DNA from: Mycobacterium paragordonae
GTDB lineage: Bacteria; Actinomycetota; Actinomycetes; Mycobacteriales; Mycobacteriaceae
Assembly (NCBI RefSeq): GCF_003614435.1
Contig: NZ_CP025546.1
Location: 434,001-498,000 of the forward strand
Direction: 5' to 3'
Length of the DNA: 64,000 nucleotides
Part shown: positions 8,367 to 17,307 of the stretch, piece after piece
Layout of the letters: the number at the start of each line of letters is the position of its first letter
How positions within the stretch are numbered: the stretch's first letter is position 1
Notes under the pieces: generated by a model
Database searches by the model: none
What the model was told of the DNA's origin: nothing
Seen by the model: the letters and a program-made list of their open reading frames with translations, nothing else
Position numbers and translations under genes: made by a program

Positions 8367-10232
8367 CTACGCCGCGCCGGTGAAGTCGCCGATCACGTCG
8401 CTGATCGCGCCGGCGACCAGGATCAACTCGAAACCGCCTGCGAGCGAACCGATTGCGACGTTGGCGGCGAGCGGCTTGCCGAACGCGTTGATCAACCCAC
8501 CAGTCGGATCACCGTTGAGGGTCTGCTGGATTCCGTCGAGGAATAGGTTCACGTCGTAGGACGGGACGGTGGTCACCAACGTGTTGAAGATGTCCGCCGT
8601 GGGCAGTGCGACGGCATAGGTGTCGGCCGCCGCGCTGGTGATGGCGGTGGTGAAGTTGGTGTTCGCGGCCTTCAGAGCGTCGAAGAAGCTGTTGACCGGC
8701 GAAGTGGTCGCACCGGGCAGACCGAACGGCAGCGACAAGCCACCAGTACCGCCGCCGACCGGCAGCAGGTCGGTGAGGCTGGCGGCCGACGGCAGTGCCG
8801 GGGTCCCGATCGCCGCCCTGAAGTCGTTGAATCCCTGTCCGGCGAGCGCGATTTGGTCGCCGATGAAGTTGGGCGGGATCGGCGGGAGCACTTCGAACGG
8901 GGTGGGCACATCGGCGTATCCGGTGCTGTACCCGAAGTGCGGGTCGCCGTAGCCCCAGTTGACCAGGTAGGTCAGGTTGGGCTTGAGCAGGGCAGCCAAT
9001 GGCGCTCCGATCACCGGGATCGACTTGATCGGCGACAGCAGCGGCAGATCCGGGTGGGTGATCATGTAGTAGTGGTCGAGGCCGTTGGCGGCCGTGGTGG
9101 GGGAAACCGACAGTTCGACGAGGTTGTAGCCCGGCGGCAGCGCGTTGATGTTCAAATTGTCGTAGTTGCCGTGCACCGACTGAATGCCCAGGAACGCGTT
9201 GAGGTCCGAGAGGATGTTCAGTGGATACCTGGGGAAGTCGGCGTATCCGTCGTACTGCAGGGTGAACGTGTTGACCGGGTAGCCCGAGTTCGCCGGAGTG
9301 GCCCCATAGAAGTCCAGTCCCAGAGCCGGCAGGGACAGGCCCGGGAATCGGGCCAGCAGACCACCATTGGGCACCATCTGGCTACCCAGCAGGGTGAAGC
9401 TGAGGTCGGCGGTGTGCGGGCTGCCCAGGGCGATGAGGTTGCGCAGTTCGAGCGAGGAGATGATGGCGCTCTGCGAGAGGCCGAGGACGGAGACCTTCTG
9501 CCCCAGCGGGGTGATCAATCCGGTCCCCGGACCGAAGAGTGCGTTGTCCAGGATCTGAACGCCGGTCGCCACGGACTGGTTGAGCGGCAGATCCTTGATC
9601 TGGGTGAGCGGGTACAGGCCCTCGGGGGTGTTCAGCGGAATGTTCAACGCACCGACATTGAAGCCCGCGTTGATCCAGGGACGGACGGCGTTCATGTACG
9701 CCTGCGTCGGTATCGCCGTACCGCTGCCGCTCATGATGAGCGCTGAGTTGTAGGCGCCCTGCGGTGTGATCGTTGCGTTGACCAGCGGTGCGCCGGTGCC
9801 GGACACCCCGAACAGCGACTGGAGCGGCGCCAGCAGGGGCTGGACCGGCGCGAGCAACGGCTGCAGGGGAGCGAGCACCGGAGCGAGCAGTGCCTCGATC
9901 GGCGAAGCGGCCGCACTGAGCGCGCCGCCCCCGCCGAGGACCTGGGCCGCATTCGCGATCTCTGCTTCGGCATAGGTGAGGCCGGCTGCCGTCAGGGCGC
10001 GGTTGAACTCGGCGTGGAACGCCGCCGCCTGGCCGATGACCTGCTGATATTCCTGACCGAACGTGCCGAACAACTGCGCGGCGGCCGCCGAGATCTCATC
10101 GGCCGCAGCGGCGGCCAGGCCGGTGGTCGGACCCGCGGCGGCCGCGCTGGCCTCGGCGAGGGCGGTACGGATGCCGGCGAGGTTCTCGGCAGCGGCGCTC
10201 ATCAGTTGCGGTTGCGTCGTCAAATACGACAT
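8367..10232 (-). CDS. PE family protein with PE-PPE serine hydrolase domain (copy 1 of 6)
   Basis: This 621-residue protein is the longest of the cluster. The PE domain spans residues 1-95 and ends with the type VII secretion signal Y87-x3-E91 (YAEAE). A Leu/Pro-rich linker follows at about 113-140. The PE-PPE domain (alpha/beta hydrolase fold) then has the nucleophile elbow GLSQS with Ser253. It would be exported, probably by an ESX system, and act as an esterase or lipase-like enzyme at the cell surface. The exact substrate is unknown. The ATG follows a GAAGGGA ribosome-binding site. A 132-bp gap separates it from copy 2, so it may have its own promoter. Confidence 0.93.
   Translation of the reverse strand: MSYLTTQPQLMSAAAENLAGIRTALAEASAAAAGPTTGLAAAAADEISAAAAQLFGTFGQEYQQVIGQAAAFHAEFNRALTAAGLTYAEAEIANAAQVLGGGGALSAAASPIEALLAPVLAPLQPLLAPVQPLLAPLQSLFGVSGTGAPLVNATITPQGAYNSALIMSGSGTAIPTQAYMNAVRPWINAGFNVGALNIPLNTPEGLYPLTQIKDLPLNQSVATGVQILDNALFGPGTGLITPLGQKVSVLGLSQSAIISSLELRNLIALGSPHTADLSFTLLGSQMVPNGGLLARFPGLSLPALGLDFYGATPANSGYPVNTFTLQYDGYADFPRYPLNILSDLNAFLGIQSVHGNYDNLNINALPPGYNLVELSVSPTTAANGLDHYYMITHPDLPLLSPIKSIPVIGAPLAALLKPNLTYLVNWGYGDPHFGYSTGYADVPTPFEVLPPIPPNFIGDQIALAGQGFNDFRAAIGTPALPSAASLTDLLPVGGGTGGLSLPFGLPGATTSPVNSFFDALKAANTNFTTAITSAAADTYAVALPTADIFNTLVTTVPSYDVNLFLDGIQQTLNGDPTGGLINAFGKPLAANVAIGSLAGGFELILVAGAISDVIGDFTGAA
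9811..9900 (-). repeat. Degenerate Leu-Ala-Pro-Leu-Gln-Pro coding repeat in PE copy 1
   Basis: The linker of PE copy 1 reads as repeated 7-residue units of the form LLAPxQP (LAPVLAPLQP, LLAPVQP, LLAPLQS). The DNA shows matching imperfect repeats of about 21 bp. None of the other six PE proteins here has this linker. Confidence 0.6.
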
Positions 10233-10364
10233 CAGCTAATTCCCTTCACGGCCAGGGTTTTCCAGCACAGCCGGTAATCGCGAGACACGGCTGGTGTCAG
10301 AGTAGGCCGGTCCGGCCGACCGCATAGTGCTTTTCTGAGCTAAATATTTTTCAGACGGTCAGTC

Positions 10365-12014
10365 TCAGGGGATCAGCGACTGGATATCTTTCAGGGTGTT
10401 CACGACCGCTTCGGTGAGCACCAGGAATTCCACCGCCCCGGCCACCGTGGCCAAACCTACGTCGGCGGCGATGGGTAGTCCGATCGCGTTGACCAGGTTG
10501 CCCTGCGCCAGTTGCTGGGTGAAAAGCGCCGCGTTGTACGCGGGCAGCGAGGTCACCATCGACGTGGCGATATCCGCGGTGGGCAACAGGACGGCGTAGT
10601 TGGTCGAAGCGATCGATCCCACCGTGTTCGCGACCTGTTGCGGTGTCGGCAGCGCGGCTATTTTGGCGCCGATCTCGGTCGGCGAGGGTAGCGCGAATGT
10701 CGGGGCGGTGACCGGCTGGCTGGCCATGGCCTGCAGGTCGGCGCTGAATTGGGTGATGCCCTGCTGGGTTCCGGCGCTCAGGGCGTTGAACACGGTGCCT
10801 GGTGCGACGTCGGGGAACAGGCCGAACGGAGTGGGAAGGTCCGCGGGACTGGTGGAGTACCCGTAGTTCGGATCGCCGTAGCCGAGGTTGACCAGCACTC
10901 GCATGTCCGGCTCGATCAGGTTGGCGAGCGGGTTTCCGATGACGGGAACTGCGCGCAGCGGTTGCAGCAGCGGCAGATGCTCGGTCGGCAGGATGTAGTA
11001 GCTGGTGTTGCCCGCGTAGCCCGGGGATGTCTGCAGCGGAATGGCGGCATTGATCTGAGCCTGGGTCAGGCTCAGATACTGCGGGTGGACGAAGACGATG
11101 CCGGCTACCGCGTTCAGGTCGGAGATGAGGTTGAGCGGGTACTTGGGGAAGTCGGCGAAACCGTCGTATTCCAGTGTGTAGTTGCGGACCGGATAGATGG
11201 TGTCCGAGGGCGTGGATCCGTAGAACTCCAGACCCAGGCTCGACATGACCAGACCCGGGAACCGCGACAGCAGGCCGCCGTTGGGGTTCATCTCGTTACC
11301 GGTCAGGACGAAGTTCAGCATGTTCGCCGGGGGTGCGGTGGCGCCGAAACTCGACAGACCCGCCGCGAGATTGCGCATGTACAGCGAGGAGATGACGGCG
11401 CTCTGCGAGACGCCGAACACGGTGACCGAGTTCCCCGCCGTGATCTGTTGGTAGACCGCCGTGTCCAGGGTGCTGAGCCCGATTTGGACCGACCGGTTGA
11501 AGTACATGCTGCGGACGCCGGTCAGCGGGTAGAGCTCTTCGGGGGTGTTCAGCCCTTTCAGTTGCGCAAGGGTTGAGCCGATGTAGTTGTTCGCCTTTTG
11601 CAGGAAATCATTCGTGACGATCGGAACGCCGGTGCCGCTCATGACCAGTGAGATGTCGTTGGGCACCCAGGGGATGGCCGCCGCGGTCGCCGCCTGGGCG
11701 GGCGGCGCGAACGCTGCGCCGAGGGCTGTAGCGGCGGCTGCCTCGGCTTGTACGTAGGCCGAACCCGCGGCGGCCAGGGTGCGCTGGAATTCGTTGTGGA
11801 ATGCCTCGAATTGCGTTACGACGTCCTGGTATTCGAGCCCGAAGGTGCCGAACAGGTTGGCGATGGCCGCCGACACCTCGTCGCCGGCCGCGGCCAGCAC
11901 GTTCGACGTCGGCACCGCGGCGGCCGCGCTGGCCGCGCTCAGTGTCGCCCCGATCCCTTCGATGTCGGTGGCAGCAGCCACCATCGCCTGTGGCTCCGCC
12001 AGCAAGAACGACAT
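10365..12014 (-). CDS. PE family protein with PE-PPE serine hydrolase domain (copy 2 of 6)
   Basis: This 549-residue protein has a PE domain (MSFLLAEPQAMVAAATDIEG) with secretion signal Y87VQAE91. A short Ala/Pro linker precedes the PE-PPE hydrolase domain, whose nucleophile motif is GVSQS with Ser203. The core LYPLTGVRSMYFNRSVQIGL, RFPGLVMSSLGLEFYGSTP and YDGFADFPKYPLNLISDLNAV are shared with its neighbours. ATG 12014 was chosen because MSFLL aligns with the other PE starts. An upstream GTG-type extension to 12035 would add seven unlike residues. The Asp and His of the presumed triad lie in the conserved C-terminal half but I did not assign them. Confidence 0.92.
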   Translation of the reverse strand: MSFLLAEPQAMVAAATDIEGIGATLSAASAAAAVPTSNVLAAAGDEVSAAIANLFGTFGLEYQDVVTQFEAFHNEFQRTLAAAGSAYVQAEAAAATALGAAFAPPAQAATAAAIPWVPNDISLVMSGTGVPIVTNDFLQKANNYIGSTLAQLKGLNTPEELYPLTGVRSMYFNRSVQIGLSTLDTAVYQQITAGNSVTVFGVSQSAVISSLYMRNLAAGLSSFGATAPPANMLNFVLTGNEMNPNGGLLSRFPGLVMSSLGLEFYGSTPSDTIYPVRNYTLEYDGFADFPKYPLNLISDLNAVAGIVFVHPQYLSLTQAQINAAIPLQTSPGYAGNTSYYILPTEHLPLLQPLRAVPVIGNPLANLIEPDMRVLVNLGYGDPNYGYSTSPADLPTPFGLFPDVAPGTVFNALSAGTQQGITQFSADLQAMASQPVTAPTFALPSPTEIGAKIAALPTPQQVANTVGSIASTNYAVLLPTADIATSMVTSLPAYNAALFTQQLAQGNLVNAIGLPIAADVGLATVAGAVEFLVLTEAVVNTLKDIQSLIP

Positions 12015-12084
12015 CAGCGCAGTTCCTCTCCCCACAACCCCGCAACGCTTTCGCGCAAGCGTAGAGGGGCGTTCCGAAACTGTC

Positions 12085-12098
12085 TGGCGTTTACGCCA
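12085..12098 (-). terminator. Stem-loop downstream of PE copy 3
   Basis: TGGCGT (12085-12090), TT, ACGCCA (12093-12098): a perfect 6-bp stem, 13 bp past the stop of PE copy 3 on the minus strand. No T-tract. It may be a weak terminator or a site in the leader of copy 2. Confidence 0.35.
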
Positions 12099-12111
12099 TT
12101 CGGCTGAAAAG

Positions 12112-13713
12112 TCAGGGAATGAGCGCGCTGATGTCCTTGATGTTCTCGGAGATGGCCTTGGCGATCACCAGGAATTCGACGATGCCCGCGATGGTGGCCA
12201 GGCCGACGTCGGCGGCGAGCGGATACCCGATGGCGTTGATCAGGTTGCCCTGCAGCAGCTCGCTCAGGAAGAGCTGAGAGTCGTACAACGGCATCGTGGT
12301 GGCGAAAGAAAGCAAGGTGTCGGCGGTGGGGAGCAGGACCGCATAATCGGTCGAGATGACCGTGGCAGCCGTGTTCACGATCTTCTCCGGCGACGGCAGC
12401 GCGGCCAGCGTCGCCATCAGGTCGGCGGGCTGCGGCGGCGTAAACGACGGGAGCGTGATCGGCTGTGCGGCCAGCTTCTGCAGTTCGACGGTGAAGTCGT
12501 GGATGCCCTGTTGCGTGCCGGCGGCCAGGGCGTCGACGACGGTGCCCGGGCTGACGTCCGGGAACAGCCCGAACGGGGTGCGGATGTCCGCCGGGCTTGT
12601 CGAGTAGCCGTGGTACGGGTCGCCGTAGCCCAGATTGACGATCACTTTCAGGTCGGGCTCGATCAGAGCGGCCAGCGGGTTGCCGATGACGGAAGTCAGG
12701 CGCAGCGGCGCCAGCAGGGGCAGGTGCTCGGTGGGGATCATGTAGTAGTCGGTGACGCCGGCGTAGCCCGGCGAGGTCGCCAGCTTGATGGCGCCATCCA
12801 CCTGCGGCACCGTGAGATCCAGATACTTGACGTGCACGGTCGCGATCCCCATCACCGCATTGAGGTCGGAGATGAAGTTGATCGGATACCGCGGAAAGTC
12901 GGCGAACCCGTCGTACACCTGGGTGTAGATGGCGGTGGGGTAGAGGGTGTCCGACGGTGTGCCGCCGTAGAACGTCAGACCCATAGTCGGCAACGTCAAT
13001 CCCGGGAAACGCGCGAGCATCCCGCCGTTGGGGTTCATCTCGTTGCCGACGAGCACGAAGTTGAGCTTGCCCTGATAGGGCGAACCATTTAATGCCAACT
13101 TCTGCATCTCCAGCGAGGAGATGATCGCGCTCTGCGAGTAGCCGAAGATAGTCAGGGTGTTTCCGGGAATGGCCAGTTGCGCTTGAATCGCGCTGTCCAT
13201 AGCCATCAGGCCCTCGGCCACCGATTGGTTCAGCGTCATGGTCTTCACGCCGGTGATCGGATAGAGATTTTCGGGGGTGTAGAGAGTCTGCAGGATTTGC
13301 GGTGGCGAGGGAAAGGAGCGGACGTACAACTTGTTCGCCGCATCCACATAACCCTGCGACGGGAAGGGGACGCCGGTAGGTCCCAGGAACAACGTGGTCA
13401 GGTTGGCGGCGAAGGGCGGAATGGCAGCCGCGCTTGCGGTCTCGGTCTGCACATAGGCGTTCGCGGCCGCCGCCAGGGTCTGCTGGAACGTGGTCTGAAA
13501 AGCCTCAACCTGCCCGGCGAGTGCCTGAAATTCCTGCCCGTGCGCGCCGAACAAATTCGCGATGGCGGCCGACACCTCGTCGGCGGCGGCGGCGAGTAAG
13601 CCGGTGGTCGGCGCCGCCGCGGCTGCGCTTGCCGCAGTGATCGTCGAACCGATGTTCCCGATGTCCGCGGCCGCCGTCGTGATGATTTCCGGCGCGACAA
13701 GCAGATTCGTCAT
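12112..13713 (-). CDS. PE family protein with PE-PPE serine hydrolase domain (copy 3 of 6)
   Basis: This 533-residue protein has a PE domain (MTNLLVAPEIITTAAADIGN) with secretion signal Y87VQTE91. The linker is very short. The PE-PPE domain has GYSQS with nucleophile Ser193. It is close to copy 4 throughout: YDGFADFPRYPINFISDLNA, IVNLGYGDPYHGYSTSPADI and TPFGLFPDVSPGT are nearly shared. Both end in ENIKDISALIP / QNISDIRALIP. ATG 13713 matches the paralogue starts better than the longer frame to 13734. Gene and flank similarity (see 12080 and 13787) suggest recent tandem duplication with copy 4. Confidence 0.92.
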   Translation of the reverse strand: MTNLLVAPEIITTAAADIGNIGSTITAASAAAAAPTTGLLAAAADEVSAAIANLFGAHGQEFQALAGQVEAFQTTFQQTLAAAANAYVQTETASAAAIPPFAANLTTLFLGPTGVPFPSQGYVDAANKLYVRSFPSPPQILQTLYTPENLYPITGVKTMTLNQSVAEGLMAMDSAIQAQLAIPGNTLTIFGYSQSAIISSLEMQKLALNGSPYQGKLNFVLVGNEMNPNGGMLARFPGLTLPTMGLTFYGGTPSDTLYPTAIYTQVYDGFADFPRYPINFISDLNAVMGIATVHVKYLDLTVPQVDGAIKLATSPGYAGVTDYYMIPTEHLPLLAPLRLTSVIGNPLAALIEPDLKVIVNLGYGDPYHGYSTSPADIRTPFGLFPDVSPGTVVDALAAGTQQGIHDFTVELQKLAAQPITLPSFTPPQPADLMATLAALPSPEKIVNTAATVISTDYAVLLPTADTLLSFATTMPLYDSQLFLSELLQGNLINAIGYPLAADVGLATIAGIVEFLVIAKAISENIKDISALIP

Positions 13714-13828
13714 TGGCGTCTCTTCCCCCGGCAAACGCGGTGGTCTCGGTCAGATTGGCCGTCAGCGTATGACGAGGCCGCTGAATCTGTCCGGGTTTTC
13801 ACGCCATCGGCAAGCGCCGGAAACGCCG

Positions 13829-15505
13829 TCAGGGAATGAGGGCCCGAATATCGCTGATGTTCTGCGAGATCGCCTTCGAGATGACCAGGAACTGGACGAT
13901 GCCGGCAATTGTCACGAGACCGACATCGGCGGCGATGGGATATCCGATCGCGTTGACGATGTTGCCCTGCACCAGTTGTTCCAGGAAGAGTTGGGAGTCG
14001 TACAGGGGCAGCGAAGTCGCGAAGGCGAGCGCCGTATCGGCGGCCGGAAGCAGCACGGCGTAGTCGGTCGAGATGACGGTGGCGGCGGTGTTCACCACTT
14101 TCTCGGGTGAGGGCAGGTTCGCCAACGTCGCAATCAGATCGGCCGGTTGCGGGGGAGTGAATGTCGGGAACTCGATCGGCTGCGCGGCCAGGGCTTGCAG
14201 TTCGGTGTGGAAGTCCTGGATCCCCTGGCGGGTTCCGTTGGCGAAAGCGTCGATGAGGGTGCTCGGACTGACGTCCGGGAAGAGGCCGAACGGGGTCTGC
14301 ACGTCGGCGTAGCTCGTCGAATAGCCGTAGTTGGGGTCGCCGTAACCCAGGTTGACGATCACTTCCAGGTTGGGTTCGATCAGGGCGGCGAGCGGATTCC
14401 CGATGACCGGTAGCGCACGTAGCGGCATGAGCAGCGGTAGTTCCTCGGTGGGAATCATGTAGTAGTACGACTTGCCGCCGTTCTCGTAATAGCCGGGAGA
14501 AGTGGGCAGTTGAACGGCGCTATTCACTTGAGCGGCAGTAAGACTCAGGTATTTCGTGTGCACGGTGGCGATGCCTACCACCGCATTGAGATCAGAGATG
14601 AAATTCAGTGGATACCGGGGGAAGTCGGCGAAGCCGTCGTACTCCTGCGTGTAGATCGCCACATCGTAGGGAGTGTTCGACGGTGTCGCGCCGTAGAAGT
14701 CGAGACCCAGAGTCGGCAGGGTCAGGTTCGGGAAGCGGGCCAGCATGCCGCCGTTGGGGTTCATCTCATTGCCGACCAGCACGAAGTTCAGATCCGCGGG
14801 CGAGATCGGGAAGCCTTGAGCCGCGAGCTGTTGCATATACAGCGAGGAGATGATCGCGCTCTGCGAGTAGCCGAAAACGGTAACGGGACCGTTTGTTATC
14901 TGATTCTGAACATAGTTTCCGAGGATGGTCAGGCCTTCGGACACCGACTGGTTCAGCGTCAAGCTCTTGACGCCGGTGATCGGGTACAACTCTTCGGGCG
15001 TGTACAGGATCGGCAGGGCTTGGTTCGGGTTGTTGGCATGCACATAAAGGAGATTCGCCAAAGTGGCGTATTCCGGCGGGGGTATCGGCACGCCGGTGGG
15101 GCCGATGAACACCGCGGTCGGAAATGTGCTGAAGGGCGGATTGGTAACCGGGAATGCGGGCGGCGGTGGCGTGAACGCCGCAGCGGCGGCGGGCAGGCCC
15201 AGGACGCCTTGCAATGCGGCAGCGGCCCCGGTCTCGGTGTGCACGTAGGCGTTCGCCGCCGCCGCCAGGCTCTGCTGGAATTGAGCGTGATAAGCCTCTA
15301 CCTGGCCGATGACAGCCTGGAACTCCTGTCCGTACGAGCCGAAGAAATTCGCGACGGCCTCGGATACCTCGTCGGCCGCAGCGGCCAACAATCCGGAGGT
15401 CGGGGCGGCTGCGGCCGCGCCCGCGGCGCTCACGGTCGAACCAATGCCCGAGATGTCCGCAACGACCGACGTGATGATTTCTGGTTGCGCCAATAAAGAC
15501 GTCAT
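13829..15505 (-). CDS. PE family protein with PE-PPE serine hydrolase domain (copy 4 of 6)
   Basis: This 558-residue protein has a PE domain (MTSLLAQPEIITSVVADISG) and secretion signal Y87VHTE91. A Pro-rich linker (AFTPPPPAFPVTNPPFSTFP) follows, then the PE-PPE domain with GYSQS and nucleophile Ser214. Most of the extra length over copy 3 is this linker. The C-terminal part carries YDGFADFPRYPLNFISDLNA and the NLGYGDPNYGYSTSYADV signature of the PE1-like group. A 137-bp gap to copy 5 contains an AT-rich stretch near 15600-15640 that could hold a promoter. Confidence 0.92.
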   Translation of the reverse strand: MTSLLAQPEIITSVVADISGIGSTVSAAGAAAAAPTSGLLAAAADEVSEAVANFFGSYGQEFQAVIGQVEAYHAQFQQSLAAAANAYVHTETGAAAALQGVLGLPAAAAAFTPPPPAFPVTNPPFSTFPTAVFIGPTGVPIPPPEYATLANLLYVHANNPNQALPILYTPEELYPITGVKSLTLNQSVSEGLTILGNYVQNQITNGPVTVFGYSQSAIISSLYMQQLAAQGFPISPADLNFVLVGNEMNPNGGMLARFPNLTLPTLGLDFYGATPSNTPYDVAIYTQEYDGFADFPRYPLNFISDLNAVVGIATVHTKYLSLTAAQVNSAVQLPTSPGYYENGGKSYYYMIPTEELPLLMPLRALPVIGNPLAALIEPNLEVIVNLGYGDPNYGYSTSYADVQTPFGLFPDVSPSTLIDAFANGTRQGIQDFHTELQALAAQPIEFPTFTPPQPADLIATLANLPSPEKVVNTAATVISTDYAVLLPAADTALAFATSLPLYDSQLFLEQLVQGNIVNAIGYPIAADVGLVTIAGIVQFLVISKAISQNISDIRALIP

Positions 15506-15642
15506 TTGCCCACACCATCCCCCTGTGACCGAAAAACGGTCAGTTCCCGAAGTAAGGGTATGACGCCGAAGCGACGCCTGTCACGAATTCTGACTCTTTG
15601 ACAATCGCCTAATAGCGCTCGCGGCAATACATTTGAGAATTA

Positions 15643-17295
15643 TTAGAAGTCTTTGACCAATGCTCCCATGACGACCAGTGCCTCTAAACCGAGTCCGGCG
15701 CTCAGCAATGCCGTACTTGCCGCGATGGGTTTTCCGACGGCGTTGACCAATCCCATCGGGTCGCCATTGACGGCCTGCTCGATGCCATCGAAGAACAGGT
15801 TGAGACTGTATGACGGCAACGAGGTGGCTCCCGCGTTGAGCAGGTCGGCGGTGGGAAGCAGGACCGCGTACGTCTGCGAGGTGACCGTGGCCAAGGTGTC
15901 GGTGATGTAGCTGTTCGCCGCTTGAAGGTTGCCGATGAATCCGGGTGCCGAGGTCGGGACGGTGAAGAGTTCAGCCGGCGGCGCCGGCACTGCGCTGTAC
16001 GTGCGAAACAGGCCCAGCGCCGAGACGTCGAGTTCGGCCGGCGGTGGCGGCGTCATGAGAGTGTTTGCAGCAGTGGTTAAGCCGTGTTGGGTACCGACGG
16101 TCAGGGTCCCGGAGAGGCGGACCGGATCCACTGGCGGGAACAGCCCGAACGGTGTGGGCACATCCGCGGCGGTGGTCGAGTAACCGTAGTTGGGGTCGCC
16201 GTAGCCGAGGTTGACGATCGTTCGCAGGTTGGGCTCGACCAGATCCGCCAGCGGGTTGCCTATGACGGGTATCGCCCGCACCGGGGTCAACAGCGGCAGA
16301 TTGTGGTTCCGGATCATGTAATACGTCGTGTTGCCGGTGTAGCCCGGGGATGTCGGCAGCTGTACCAGGTCTCCGGGCGGCAGCGAGTCGATGTTGATGT
16401 AGGGGGTCTTGGTGTGCACCAGGGCGATGCCCGCAATGGCGTTCAGGTCGGAGACGACGTTGAGCGGATAGCGCGGGAAGTCGGCGAAGCCGTCGTATTC
16501 GTAGGTGTAGATGCTGGTGGGATAGATCGTGTCGGACGGTGTTGCGCCGAAGAAGTTCAGCCCGATGCTCGGGAGGGTCAATCCGGCAAAGCGGGACAGC
16601 AGGCCGCCGTTGGGGTTCATCGGATTGGCCAGCAACACGAAGCCGAGTTGATCGGCAGTGGGTGCGCCGGACATGGTGGCGAGGTAGCGCATCTCGATGG
16701 AGGAGATGATGGCGCTTTGCGAATAGCCCAGGGCGACAACGCTGTTACCCCGACCGATTTCGTCCATGATCGCTTGGTGCAGCATCGCGACGCCCTGGCT
16801 CACCGAGGTGTTCAGCGGCAGGCTCTTCGCGCCGGTCAATGGATACAGCTGTTCGGGTGTGAATAGGACCTGTGGGGCCGTGGCGCCGAACTGGGGGCTG
16901 ATGTAATTCAGTATGCCGTCGACGAATTTGGCTGGGGGTAGCGGTGTTCCACTGCCACCCATCACCAGGCTCACGGTGGGACCGGTCAGGGGCGTCGCGG
17001 CGATAGTGGCGACGTTCGCGACTTCGGCTCCGGTGTAAGCGAATCCGGCAGCGGCCAATACCCGGCTGAACTCTTCGTTGAGTGCCGCGAGTTGTGCGAC
17101 GGCGGTCTGGCCCTGCGCGCCGTAGGCGCTGAAGAACCGCGCGACGGCAGCGGACACCTCGTCGGAGGCGGCCGCCAACAGGTTCGATGTCGGTGCCGCC
17201 GCGGCCCCGCCGGCCGTGTTGATCGCCGAACCGATTTCCGCGAGCTCGGCCGCGGCGGCTGCGATGAATTGCGGCTGCGCGCTCACATGTGTCAT
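15643..17295 (-). CDS. PE family protein with PE-PPE serine hydrolase domain (copy 5 of 6)
   Basis: This 550-residue protein has a PE domain (MTHVSAQPQFIAAAAAELAE) with secretion signal Y87TGAE91. The PE-PPE domain starts soon after (LTGPTVSLVMGGSGTPLP) and has GYSQS with nucleophile Ser192. ATG 17295 aligns with the MT-x-LLAQPE starts of the paralogues. Its start is 12 bp from the stop of copy 6, so the two are probably cotranscribed with ptbB and fadE2, as for PE1/PE2 in M. tuberculosis. The C-terminus (LSAGLGLEALVVMGALVKDF) differs from copies 2-4 and 6 and lacks their DI-ALIP/SIGL ending. Confidence 0.92.
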   Translation of the reverse strand: MTHVSAQPQFIAAAAAELAEIGSAINTAGGAAAAPTSNLLAAASDEVSAAVARFFSAYGAQGQTAVAQLAALNEEFSRVLAAAGFAYTGAEVANVATIAATPLTGPTVSLVMGGSGTPLPPAKFVDGILNYISPQFGATAPQVLFTPEQLYPLTGAKSLPLNTSVSQGVAMLHQAIMDEIGRGNSVVALGYSQSAIISSIEMRYLATMSGAPTADQLGFVLLANPMNPNGGLLSRFAGLTLPSIGLNFFGATPSDTIYPTSIYTYEYDGFADFPRYPLNVVSDLNAIAGIALVHTKTPYINIDSLPPGDLVQLPTSPGYTGNTTYYMIRNHNLPLLTPVRAIPVIGNPLADLVEPNLRTIVNLGYGDPNYGYSTTAADVPTPFGLFPPVDPVRLSGTLTVGTQHGLTTAANTLMTPPPPAELDVSALGLFRTYSAVPAPPAELFTVPTSAPGFIGNLQAANSYITDTLATVTSQTYAVLLPTADLLNAGATSLPSYSLNLFFDGIEQAVNGDPMGLVNAVGKPIAASTALLSAGLGLEALVVMGALVKDF

Positions 17296-17307
17296 AGGAC
17301 TGTCCGG

